NCBI RefSeq assembly: GCF_900769625.1
Contig: NZ_CAAGHK010000094.1
Span: 1 to 42,310 of the forward strand
Length of the DNA stretch: 42,310 nt
Origin: an uncultured Clostridium sp.
GTDB lineage: Bacteria > Bacillota > Clostridia > Clostridiales > Clostridiaceae
Direction: 5' to 3'
Positions 16,529 to 24,445 of this stretch are shown here, in pieces. Numbering within the stretch: position 1 is the stretch's first letter; each line of letters starts with the position of its first letter. Under the pieces are notes generated by a model. It was not told the origin of the DNA and made no database searches. It saw only the letters and a program-made list of their open reading frames with translations. A program made the translations under genes and the position numbers.

Positions 16529-17752
16529 TTAAAGATTTTCCTCTGCCTCCTGCAGTCTGTTCATCAAAATACTGAACTTATCATAGAGATTCCTGCTGAT
16601 AGGATTTTTACTGTTTTCCACAAACTTAAGCTTTCTGAGGACAACACCGGCAGTTTTGTCCATCCTGCCTAATACATCCTTCAGCAGTTCCTTTGAATGT
16701 GTTTCTTCCACATTGATAAAGTCACCCCAAAAAAGAAGTGGAAGCACCAGGAACTGAATTGCCATGTAGCTGAGAGCAAAAGTCTCCTTGACCTTAAAGT
16801 ATTTCCCATAAGTCATCATTATCAGAATACTGCCGATTATCTTTATTATCCTGTCACTGCTCTGTTTTTTGCATAAAACTGCTTCAATTCCGCTTATAAT
16901 CCCGTCCACAGTGAGTGATTTTAAATCATCAGGCAGGTCTGAAATAAGTGATGTTGAAAAATCATTAATTATCTTTGCAAAGATGCTGCGTCCTGTTTCA
17001 TCTCTTAAATTACCATCATAGTCGAGCATTATCGTACCTTTATGATAAAAAAGCGGATTGAACTGAAATGATGTTTTTATATAATGAGTTTCGCCGGCAA
17101 TTGAATTTAAGAGACAGTTTACATAATCATATTTTGAATTGATGGCAATGATTTTATCCTTATTTTCTTCAATGAGACTCTTATACTTTTTGACGAATTC
17201 GTTTGAAAATCCCTGTCCATTTATAGATATGCATTTTTTAACCTTTGGACATCTGACAGCTGCATACTGCGCCTTGTTTCCACCTTTTGAATGTCCTGTG
17301 ACCACAATGCTGCCACAGTCTATGCTGTTTACATAATTGAGCGCATAAACCTGCTGCCTGGTGTCATATTCATAGGCTCCCTGTCCATTGTCATCCCATT
17401 CCTTCATCGTTGTTGTCCCCCTGAAAACTACAATGACATTTCCATCGCAGTCCTTGAAAGACGCTATCCTCATGCCACTTTGATCATTTTCAACGTTGAT
17501 TATGACAAGTTCCATAAGATTTTCCCTATCTGTAATCTGCTCAAGTGTTCTCTGCCATTCTTCCTTGGTTGAACTTACAACACAGTTGCCCATCTTATCC
17601 ATAAGTATCTGAAGGTTATCATCTTTTAATATATTAAGTACAAGTTCCTTTACAGTTTCATTATCATATGCATCCCATTCCAAGTATATCAATTCATCTA
17701 AAAGTATGAATTCATTTTTACTCAGCCTGCACACTTTTATCTCATCTCCCAA
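16529..17752 (-). CDS. Lipase-fold alpha/beta hydrolase (DUF2974/Mbeg1-like)
   Basis: 407-aa serine-hydrolase-fold protein. VVFRGTTTMKEWDDN (109-122) and VVTGHSKGGNKAQYAA (150-165) are the oxyanion-side and nucleophile-elbow motifs of class 3 lipase/DUF2974 proteins, with Ser155 as nucleophile. Asp in SKYDYVN (about 209) and His237 are candidates for the rest of the triad. A hydrophobic stretch near residues 325-345 (FALSYMAIQFLVLPLLFWG) could be membrane-associating; there is no signal peptide. The listed start is a TTG without a good ribosome site; a GTG at 17734, downstream of GGGAG, is the likelier start. Substrate unknown; lipid or thioester hydrolysis is only inferred. It stands alone with 318 bp upstream. 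Confidence 0.75.
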   Translation of the reverse strand: MGDEIKVCRLSKNEFILLDELIYLEWDAYDNETVKELVLNILKDDNLQILMDKMGNCVVSSTKEEWQRTLEQITDRENLMELVIINVENDQSGMRIASFKDCDGNVIVVFRGTTTMKEWDDNGQGAYEYDTRQQVYALNYVNSIDCGSIVVTGHSKGGNKAQYAAVRCPKVKKCISINGQGFSNEFVKKYKSLIEENKDKIIAINSKYDYVNCLLNSIAGETHYIKTSFQFNPLFYHKGTIMLDYDGNLRDETGRSIFAKIINDFSTSLISDLPDDLKSLTVDGIISGIEAVLCKKQSSDRIIKIIGSILIMMTYGKYFKVKETFALSYMAIQFLVLPLLFWGDFINVEETHSKELLKDVLGRMDKTAGVVLRKLKFVENSKNPISRNLYDKFSILMNRLQEAEENL

Positions 17753-18070
17753 TTTTATTACTGTGTTATACGTTTTTCACAATGATCTCATATATAATTA
17801 ATGTTTATATTGGATCATCATTGAAAATTAAAATTCAACAGCAAAGTTTTACTTTTAAAATTATTATTAGCTATTAAAATTGATTTTCCAATGTTTTTCA
17901 GTATTTTCATATTTAAATGTAAACTGATTATTAAAACATATATATGTCATCTTCTCATTTTATATTACAAAAAGAAAACATATATACGATATATTATTCC
18001 TCCATATTACAAAAAGGGACTACTTTTCCTGAATATAATTATTTTCTCTACGATTATTACTTTATATCAA
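17753..18070. other. 318-bp intergenic region, very AT-rich
   Basis: It lies between the PHP gene (stop at 18071) and the lipase-fold gene. The 13-base repeat atattacaaaaag occurs twice (about 17962 and 18004). No terminator with a U-tract and no convincing promoter stand out. The plus-strand frame through it is Tyr/Ile/Leu-rich low complexity, extends into the end of the PHP gene, and is not believable. Confidence 0.5.
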
Positions 18071-18865
18071 TTATTTTTTCTTTCCTGTACTACTACTATT
18101 TTTTTCTGCACTTTCCTTGATTTTTTTCTTCGTATAATTCTTTGCTGCCTTTGCCGTATATATCTTGAGCTTGAGGTCACTTCCGATAACTCTTTTAAAT
18201 CTTTCATTCCTGATAGCATCCTTCAGCTCGTCAATACTTAAACAATCCTCATCAAAACACGTTCTCACGCAGCCAAGCATTATTGGATAGTGACTGTCAC
18301 TACCAGTGACATAAGGAATTGCCAGCTGTTTTGATAACTCTTTGACTTGTTTTTCTGTATTCTTCACCCCATGCTTGTATATATCCTTGCTGTTAAGATC
18401 GAGGGCATCTAGACGTTTAAGGCTCTTTTCACTCTGCAGATAAAGCTTGTGATTTTCCCTATAGGGATGACTGCCAATAGTCATGCACTTATTTTCCTCT
18501 GCCATATCGAGCAAGTCCTCAAAGTAAACAAAGTCAGCTTTTTTCTTATGACTATGCAGATAATCCTTTATCTTATATATATTTTCCCTGTTCCCACATA
18601 CAATCACATGACCTCCGTATTTTATATCCACTTCCATAGCTGTATAAACATAAAATCCATTGACATCATATCTGTCATTTTCATACAGAAAATTGTCTTC
18701 CAGAAAAGAAAATGAAGAATCTATATCTACGGCATTAAAATGTTCACAAAGCACAAATCCATCAAGCATATTGTTTTTTGCAAATTCAATCCCCTGCAGA
18801 AATAATTCTTCATTAAACTTCAGTTTCTTACTTAGAATACCATGAACATGAAAATCCATATTCAT
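18071..18865 (-). CDS. PHP-domain metal-dependent phosphoesterase
   Basis: 264-aa protein of the PHP superfamily. The metal-binding motifs are MDFHVHG near the N-terminus, CEHFN, GSHPYRE and TGSDSHY, the order expected for TrpH/YciV-like phosphoesterases and PHP-type nucleases. The C-terminal 40 residues are Lys-rich (AAKAAKNYTKKKIKES), which may bind nucleic acid. The start ATG has AGGAG seven to eight bases upstream. It is monocistronic by spacing (286 bp upstream, 318 bp downstream). Reaction type (phosphoester hydrolysis) is from the family; the substrate is unknown. Confidence 0.85.
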   Translation of the reverse strand: MNMDFHVHGILSKKLKFNEELFLQGIEFAKNNMLDGFVLCEHFNAVDIDSSFSFLEDNFLYENDRYDVNGFYVYTAMEVDIKYGGHVIVCGNRENIYKIKDYLHSHKKKADFVYFEDLLDMAEENKCMTIGSHPYRENHKLYLQSEKSLKRLDALDLNSKDIYKHGVKNTEKQVKELSKQLAIPYVTGSDSHYPIMLGCVRTCFDEDCLSIDELKDAIRNERFKRVIGSDLKLKIYTAKAAKNYTKKKIKESAEKNSSSTGKKK

Positions 18866-19132
18866 ATTTCTGCTCCTAATAATTAATCTGCTATTATTAT
18901 ATTCAACACTAACATTAATTTTTCATAAAACATCTAACAAACAGCAGTTATCCATGTCAGATAGTTATCAACTGAGCAGAATCATCAGTTGGATTTTACG
19001 ATTTTATTTTGATGATTTCACAGTATTTCTTAATAGTTGTCATATTTAATTGTACGTATAATACCCTGTAACACCTTCAGCACCTTCTGATATCTGATAT
19101 TACTTACAATATCCAATACTAACATATAATGC

Positions 19133-19162
19133 TAACACTGACTCACAGAGTCTACAGTGTTA
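19133..19162 (-). other. Bulged hairpin overlapping the antitoxin stop codon
   Basis: Outer stem taacactg (19133-19140) with cagtgtta (19155-19162) and inner stem actc (19141-19144) with gagt (19148-19151), with a three-base bulge. It spans the TAG of the antitoxin gene on the minus strand. No U-tract follows, so it may stabilise the 3' end or be a weak terminator. Confidence 0.4.
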
Positions 19163-20171
19163 TCTTTTGAAAAATATCCTTGCTGTACTTTTCCATATCC
19201 AACACGCTTATCATATTGTATTTTTCCTTTATTCCAGTGAAGTAAGCACATATGAGATCCTTTTTTATTACCCTGCTTTCTTCTTCCGATAATTCGATTT
19301 CTCCTATTTCCCTCTGCAGCATGAGCTTTCTTGTGAGAATCCATGGAGATTCATTTTCAGCCATCTTTTCGAGGATTTTTCCACTGTAGCATCCATAAAA
19401 TTTAAGTATGCCTTCAGCAATATTCTTTTCAATATCTTCAAGCTTAAGGTCATCATCATTTAATATCTGACTGTTTATTGTTTCGACACCATATAATTCG
19501 TATCTTTCCACGACGCTTTCAAATTCCGGTCCCCTGTCACCTGCTCTCAGATCCTCTTCAAAAAGGAAATTGTCAGTGAACACAAAATAAAAAGCCTGCA
19601 CATAATAAAGAAGTTTCTGGATTATCAGCGGTGTAAGATCATCATTTCTTGACAGTATATACTTTATAACACCATCAATCCTTTTTTCCACATCGGCTGT
19701 CCTCAAGAGATACTTTACTGATTTTCTTGTGCGCCAGTATTCACTTGGCTTTATCTGATTCTTGTTTGATTCCAGCATTATCGAGTAATAATGTGTGCTG
19801 TCATACGCTTTTTTTAAAGCATCAGAATCATTTTCTGATATCATGTCACCATTCAGATATCTTGCAACTGTATCACCTGCAAATCCCAGAACCAGTGACA
19901 ATCCCTCCTGCGATATATCATATTTTTTAAGAATCATCTTTATCTTATTATTTTCAATAAGATTATGCTTTTTCCTGTATACATCATACAAGTTCTGCAG
20001 GTTTTTTGCACAAGCATTATTGACAAAAATTTCATTTCTGCATATACTGCAACAGGCTTCTACCCCGTCATAAGAAATTTCTTCTTCATTTAATGTGGAT
20101 ATCCTCTTTATTTCATTTATTATGTATGGCTGCTCTTTCATGCAGTATTCACAAAATGCATATTGTTTCAT
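19152..20171 (-). CDS. MqsA-like zinc/HTH antitoxin fused to Panacea (SocA/DUF4065) domain
   Basis: 339-aa antitoxin-type protein. Residues 1-45 hold a CxxC...CxxC zinc ribbon (Cys7, Cys10, Cys41, Cys44) as in MqsA/YgiT. Residues about 75-115 are an XRE-type helix-turn-helix (ISQEGLSLVLGFAGDTVARYLNG). Residues about 165-335 match the Panacea/SocA domain (LTPLIIQKLLYYVQAFYF, then AGDRGPEFESVVERYELYG). It therefore probably binds DNA, represses its own operon and neutralises the toxin through the Panacea domain, as reported for that family. It starts 44 bp after the MqsR-like toxin, the toxin-first order of mqsRA. GGAGAG precedes the ATG. Confidence 0.85.
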   Translation of the reverse strand: MKQYAFCEYCMKEQPYIINEIKRISTLNEEEISYDGVEACCSICRNEIFVNNACAKNLQNLYDVYRKKHNLIENNKIKMILKKYDISQEGLSLVLGFAGDTVARYLNGDMISENDSDALKKAYDSTHYYSIMLESNKNQIKPSEYWRTRKSVKYLLRTADVEKRIDGVIKYILSRNDDLTPLIIQKLLYYVQAFYFVFTDNFLFEEDLRAGDRGPEFESVVERYELYGVETINSQILNDDDLKLEDIEKNIAEGILKFYGCYSGKILEKMAENESPWILTRKLMLQREIGEIELSEEESRVIKKDLICAYFTGIKEKYNMISVLDMEKYSKDIFQKITL

Positions 20172-20215
20172 ATTTCTGTCTCTCCTTCTGGCACTTTTAT
20201 ATTGACGGACTTTCT

Positions 20216-20617
20216 TTATCTGAAAATATATGTAATAGGTTTATTCCTTTTATGCAGTGAAACAAGCGTCCTGCAGCTTCCACCCTCAGATTTGATGATA
20301 TTAAATCTCATGTAGATATCTACAGTTTCCTTTTTACCTTTTATATTGTATAACTCTGTTACAGGACAGAATATATAAAGATCATCATAGACTATTCCAT
20401 CCTGCATATTCTGAAGTCCATAACAGAAGTCCTCTTCTGCAAGTCCGCAAAGTATGTCCACAAGCTTTTCTTCATTTACATTATATTCTTCAATGAACTG
20501 TATATTTTCTACTCGGCTGCCTTCAAGAGATACAGTAACCCTGCCTTCCACTGCACATTCTTTAATAATGCTTATTAACTCTGTAATCATTTCTTTTGTA
20601 TAATCTTTTAATATCAA
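20216..20617 (-). CDS. MqsR-like (RelE-fold) mRNA interferase toxin
   Basis: 133-aa protein recognised by its C-terminal two thirds: ILCGLAEEDFCYGLQNMQDG...YDDLYIF...VDIYMRFNII...TLVSLHKRNKP follows the MqsR layout (GLSESDF, tyrosine/aspartate segment, D-V-Y, Y-L-K strand, V-S-F-K strand). By family this would be a ribosome-independent endoribonuclease that cuts mRNA. The N-terminus and one loop (PVTELYNIKGKKE) differ from E. coli MqsR, so specificity may differ. The start is TTG with AAGGTGG eight bases upstream, a weak start that may keep toxin expression low. It sits between the uncharacterised gene (35-bp gap) and the antitoxin (44-bp gap). Assignment is by pattern, helped strongly by the MqsA-type partner. 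Confidence 0.68.
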   Translation of the reverse strand: MILKDYTKEMITELISIIKECAVEGRVTVSLEGSRVENIQFIEEYNVNEEKLVDILCGLAEEDFCYGLQNMQDGIVYDDLYIFCPVTELYNIKGKKETVDIYMRFNIIKSEGGSCRTLVSLHKRNKPITYIFR

Positions 20618-20652
20618 ATTTCTACCACCTTATAATATAATAATTCCTTTAT

Positions 20653-21624
20653 TTAATACTGGACAATTCTCTCAACGCTTTTAAAACCTGATGTCTTTTG
20701 ATGTCTAATATTACAAATAAAATAATCAAGCGCATCTATAGGATTTATTGTATTAATACTCAGCTTGTTCAATGTTTCCCTGTCAAAGACAATCGATAAT
20801 ATTGTTATATCATTCTTTAATCCTTTATCAATATCAATAACATTGTCCACTACATGTACAACGACTTTGTTTACTGGTATAAGATTGATGATACTCTTGG
20901 CAATATAAAGTATACTGCTGCATACATATTCCTCAACAAATTCATAATAAGTAACTTCGCTGTCATCATCTTCATCATTAATATCTTTGTTGAATTTATT
21001 TTTTGGAATAACATTTTCTGAATCTGCCTTAAATTCTACTTCCATGGAATTACTATCATTAGTTCCGATTTCAATACTGCTTCCACATTTCAAAAGCTTG
21101 TCAAATGGCCTCATTTCATCAATTACCTGAAAATAACTGTCGATATCTCCTTCAAGAACCATTGTACTTAGTTCATGAAGTATTTCATATTCACAACATA
21201 AAGCTTTGTCCCTCTTTTCTGCCTCTTCAATATCCTTCAAAAGACTTTCCTTCTTTTTAGCTTCCAGAAATTTAAATATCCTTTCCAAAAAACCGGGCTG
21301 ATAGTTTTCATATCTTTCAGCAGCCTCTGCCTTGTTTGGACCATCGCTGTTCATATCAAAAGGCGGTTTCATGCTGTTTATTCCCTGCCATGATATTTCA
21401 CTTGTGCACTCCTTGTGAGCGCCTTTAAGCATTTCCAGCATATCTTCATCCTGTTCTGCTTTTTCCTTATTTTTTTCCTTATTTCTGCTGTTTTTATTCT
21501 TGTTCAGTGACTGCAGAAGTTCACTTAACTTTTTCCCCTGAAGATCTGTTGCAACTCCTTTTTTATCAAGTTCCATTCTCGTCTCCAGAGAAATCAAAGC
21601 ATTTCTTTTAACATTTAAACCCAT
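20653..21624 (-). CDS. Uncharacterised protein upstream of the toxin-antitoxin pair
   Basis: 323 aa, cytoplasmic, no signal or membrane segment. The N-terminal 75 residues are Lys/Asn/Glu-rich, with a likely coiled coil. Residues about 90-170 hold FLERIFKFLEAKKKESLLKDIEEAEKRD, a charged helix. From about 185 come RPFDKLLKCGSSIEIG, ENVIPKNKF, an acidic stretch (DINDEDDDSEV), then a compact domain (YYEFVEEYVCSSILYIAKSI...LIPVNKVVVHVVD...ILSIVFDRETLNKL...KTSGFKSVERI). That last pattern recalls a widespread family of uncharacterised proteins, but I cannot name it. The ATG at 21624 has GAGGTG upstream and is preferred to the GTG two codons earlier. It lies 35 bp before the toxin, so the three genes look like one operon; it may be a regulator or chaperone of the pair, or unrelated. 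Confidence 0.75.
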   Translation of the reverse strand: MGLNVKRNALISLETRMELDKKGVATDLQGKKLSELLQSLNKNKNSRNKEKNKEKAEQDEDMLEMLKGAHKECTSEISWQGINSMKPPFDMNSDGPNKAEAAERYENYQPGFLERIFKFLEAKKKESLLKDIEEAEKRDKALCCEYEILHELSTMVLEGDIDSYFQVIDEMRPFDKLLKCGSSIEIGTNDSNSMEVEFKADSENVIPKNKFNKDINDEDDDSEVTYYEFVEEYVCSSILYIAKSIINLIPVNKVVVHVVDNVIDIDKGLKNDITILSIVFDRETLNKLSINTINPIDALDYFICNIRHQKTSGFKSVERIVQY

Positions 21625-21831
21625 TTCCACACCTCAGCTATCATCTGCATACTTTATTTCTAAAATATATTATAATTTTTCCGTTATTTCAATATCAATG
21701 TCACATTAGTCTCATATTTATTTTTAACTTTTTTCTGTCTTATACAGATACTATATCGTAATTCTGCCAGATTTCTTAACATTTGAGATTTGAAAGTTAC
21801 TGTCGACTGTTACTTTTTAACTGATAACTAA

Positions 21832-21867
21832 AAAAGCCTGAGCAATAAAATTTATGCTCAGGCTTTT
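21832..21867 (-). terminator. Strong bidirectional terminator
   Basis: Perfect 13-bp stem aaaagcctgagca (21832-21844) / tgctcaggctttt (21855-21867) with a ten-base loop; six T follow on the minus strand. It separates the small ORF at 22020 from the toxin-antitoxin operon. Confidence 0.8.
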
Positions 21868-22019
21868 ATAATCTATATATTAATTATCCCGTTATTTCAC
21901 ATTATTTTTTCTGATATTTAGAAGACATATATTTCAAGAACATGATTCACTGAATATATAACTTATATTTTCACTAGCAGCACACTATAACTCTTAATAT
22001 CTAATTATAATTTTCTCTG

Positions 22020-22247
22020 TTATCTAAATTCATCCATAATCCTGTTAATGAATTTCTTCCTGTCGAGAGCCTTGAAGCATAATTCATTTTCATTGATAGG
22101 CACGAAAGCTGTCCCTGTATCTTCATATTCCTCACGTATACGTTCAACACACTCTGTAAAAAGTCCTTTTCCATTCCTGTACAACGTTATATATACATAG
22201 TTTATATCGTTCACGGAATCACATACAAAATCATTAGTGAGCTTCAA
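22020..22247 (-). CDS. Small hypothetical protein (possibly a remnant)
   Basis: 75-aa frame ending 150 bp before a strong terminator, which supports transcription on this strand. The sequence (DFVCDSVNDINYVYITLYRNGKGLFTECVERI...NRIMDEFR) has normal amino-acid composition and alternating hydrophobicity, unlike a chance frame. The only start near the 5' end is TTG with no ribosome site, and the upstream frame closes five codons earlier, so it could be the 3' end of a lost gene. No family recognised. Confidence 0.4.
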   Translation of the reverse strand: MKLTNDFVCDSVNDINYVYITLYRNGKGLFTECVERIREEYEDTGTAFVPINENELCFKALDRKKFINRIMDEFR

Positions 22248-22424
22248 TTCAATAGTATTTCAATGAATCCACATTGTTGCAAGTATCTAGTTCCTATAAC
22301 TGTTTGATGAACATTTATTTTGTTAAATATTACACAATATCCCACTATATATTTTTATGTGATAATCATATTATGTATTTTATTGTTTCCTATTAATTTC
22401 ATAATATTTCTTGGTAAATTATCA

Positions 22425-24140
22425 TTAGGCAAAATTCTTCAATATTCCCACTGCTACGCCAAGAATACTGAAAGGCACATCTCCTTTAAGGACAATTGGT
22501 TCATATTTGTCATTTTCAGGCTTCAAAATTACCTGTTTTCCTTTTGTCTTGAAAGTCTTTAGTGTTGCTTCGCCATCAATTTCAACTGCTACCACATCAT
22601 TAGCTGATGGATACTTTGATTTATTGATGACAACATGGTCACCATCATTTATATTCTTCTTGACCATTGAATCACCTTTGATTTTTAATATGAAAAGATC
22701 TTTGCTGCTTCTTACCCATTCTCTTGGCATTTTGCATGTGTATTCAATTTCGTCATTCATCAGTATTGGACTTCCGGCTGCAATTTCATTAAAGACAGGT
22801 ATATTGACAACATTCTCTGCTTTTTCCTTGAAATTATCATCTGATGTATATATGTCTCCTGATTCATAGAAATCACAGATGAATTCATGACATACATTTC
22901 TGATAAGATCGATATATTTTACACTTTCAAATTCCATTTCATTTTCTCCATTACCATTATTCTGTATATAATCACTCTCGTTATTTTTCTTATCATCAGT
23001 ATAATGTGAATCAATGTCTGTAAAATCAAATGACAGCAGGCTGTAAGGATAATATATGCTTTCCTTATCGGCCTTGGCCTTCGATTTTCTTCTTGTGCAT
23101 TTTCTATTCTCATACTCTATTTTTTCTTCATCATATAATTTTCCTATGCCATTGTTTTCTGAATTATCTTCTGTCTCTTGATTGATAGAGTATGCAAAAT
23201 TCTCTTTTAATGTAACACTCTTCCCCCTTACATTATATCCTAGCTGCGAAAACTTTCTCTTCTTATTAATCCATCCGCCTGCTTCTTCCAGTTTGTCCGT
23301 ATTAAGAACAAAAGTCATGCTTGAATAATTCTTTTCATTATATAACATATCTATTATCGCCAGTTCAGTTCTGCTGAATTCCTCTATATTATCGACAATA
23401 ATATGGGTATACTTTTGATTATTATTCTTTCTACATTGTACTGCTGCATATAAAGCCGAATCCCCAGCATCCACTAGATTCTGTTTTTTAATAATCTTGT
23501 CATATTCCTTCATTACCTGAAAAACACATTCCCTTGCTCTGGAATTCTTTTTCATTCTGATTATCTTTTCATCTTTTCCATAGGATATGTTGTGTCTGCT
23601 GCTTCTGTCGGCCTGGAAATAATCTTCTTCCGCTGTAAATCCACATTCCTTTATCCATCTTATCTCATCCATAAAAAACTGCAGATAATCACTGTTTAAA
23701 AATCTGATATTTCTGTATTTTTTACTTTCCTCCTGCTTGATGTTTTTCAAAGCGGCCATCATCACATCTTCACATTTCTTATAATCTGCAATTTCATAAT
23801 GTGCTTTATGTAATTTCTTATATGAACTGAAATATGAATCTATAATCGAATTAATGTCATTGATGGCAATCCTGCTTTTATTGTCTTCATCAAAGAAGCT
23901 TTTTTGTATTATGGTTTTCTCAGCTGTCTTTTTATAAATATGAGCAATGCTTCTTAAGGAATTTTCATTTTTTGAAATTATAAGGATATTATCATTTTTT
24001 TCCACACAATAAGACTGTGCAAGACTAAATGCTCTATTTACTGCCACATAAGTCTTCCCACATCCGCTTTCACCTTTGATTATCTTTATTCCGTTAGGTC
24101 TGCTTTTTATTATCCTTTTCTGTGCCTGACTAAATTCCAT
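22425..24140 (-). CDS. Fusion of UvrD-like ATPase domain and LexA/S24 autoprotease
   Basis: 571 aa. N-terminal part (1-320) is a UvrD/SF1 domain 1: Q-motif MEFSQAQKRI, Walker A GESGCGKT (23-30), a 1B-like region YFQADRSSRHN, motif II HIIVDNIEEFS (247-256), and NTDKLEEAGGW and LKENFAYS where motifs III and IV occur. In motif II the usual catalytic Glu is Asn251 (DNIEE, not DEAQD), so ATP hydrolysis may be reduced. The SF1 C-terminal half is absent. After an Asn/Glu/Asp-rich linker (about 320-400), residues 447-571 form a LexA-type S24 domain: cleavage site IAAGSP (Ala455-Gly456), nucleophile KGDSM (Ser491), and general base ATLKTF (Lys528). There is no helix-turn-helix. RecA-stimulated self-cleavage would release the ATPase part; that is inference. 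It is monocistronic and divergent from the aminotransferase. AAGAGGG precedes the ATG. Confidence 0.85.
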   Translation of the reverse strand: MEFSQAQKRIIKSRPNGIKIIKGESGCGKTYVAVNRAFSLAQSYCVEKNDNILIISKNENSLRSIAHIYKKTAEKTIIQKSFFDEDNKSRIAINDINSIIDSYFSSYKKLHKAHYEIADYKKCEDVMMAALKNIKQEESKKYRNIRFLNSDYLQFFMDEIRWIKECGFTAEEDYFQADRSSRHNISYGKDEKIIRMKKNSRARECVFQVMKEYDKIIKKQNLVDAGDSALYAAVQCRKNNNQKYTHIIVDNIEEFSRTELAIIDMLYNEKNYSSMTFVLNTDKLEEAGGWINKKRKFSQLGYNVRGKSVTLKENFAYSINQETEDNSENNGIGKLYDEEKIEYENRKCTRRKSKAKADKESIYYPYSLLSFDFTDIDSHYTDDKKNNESDYIQNNGNGENEMEFESVKYIDLIRNVCHEFICDFYESGDIYTSDDNFKEKAENVVNIPVFNEIAAGSPILMNDEIEYTCKMPREWVRSSKDLFILKIKGDSMVKKNINDGDHVVINKSKYPSANDVVAVEIDGEATLKTFKTKGKQVILKPENDKYEPIVLKGDVPFSILGVAVGILKNFA

Positions 24141-24330
24141 TTTTCATTCCCTCTTCTTTTTACATACAGTTTTTAACTAAGAAACATATTTATATTTAAT
24201 AATACAGATTCCATATCTTTTCTTAATACTAATTCTACTATATTATGTCCCCCTTGCAAAGACTTTAAATGTTCATTAATGAATATATTTTTTTCATATT
24301 GATAATGTATTTATAAAGTATTTACCAATC

Positions 24331-24360
24331 TTGTATTATAATTGTAAAATATATTATAAT
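24331..24360 (+). promoter_or_regulatory. Promoter of the aminotransferase gene
   Basis: TTGTAT (24331-24336), 18-bp spacer, perfect TATAAT (24355-24360); predicted start of transcription near 24367. This is in the 305-bp divergent region (24141-24445), which otherwise holds only the 12-bp palindrome TTCATTAATGAA (24272-24283) of unknown meaning. Confidence 0.55.
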
Positions 24361-24368
24361 ATGTAATT

Positions 24369-24403
24369 TAATTATCGACACGTAACAAGCAAGTCGATAA
24401 TTA
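24369..24403 (+). promoter_or_regulatory. 5'-end hairpin in the aminotransferase leader
   Basis: Perfect 11-bp stem taattatcgac (24369-24379) / gtcgataatta (24393-24403) with a 13-base loop, at the very start of the predicted transcript and 42 bp before the ATG. No U-tract follows, so it is not a terminator; it may stabilise the mRNA or be an operator. Confidence 0.5.
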
Positions 24404-24445
24404 TAAAAAATAACTAAAATTAATACAAACTTAGGAGGAACTACA

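Noticed and set aside
17891..18241. 116-codon plus-strand hydrophobic frame
   Set aside because: Begins in an AT-rich gap and runs into the PHP gene; Tyr/Ile/Leu low complexity without a ribosome site. Judged to be chance.
24272..24283. TTCATTAATGAA palindrome as a LexA box for the UvrD-LexA gene
   Set aside because: It does not match the GAAC-N4-GTTC form used in Bacillota, and the fused protein has no DNA-binding helix-turn-helix.
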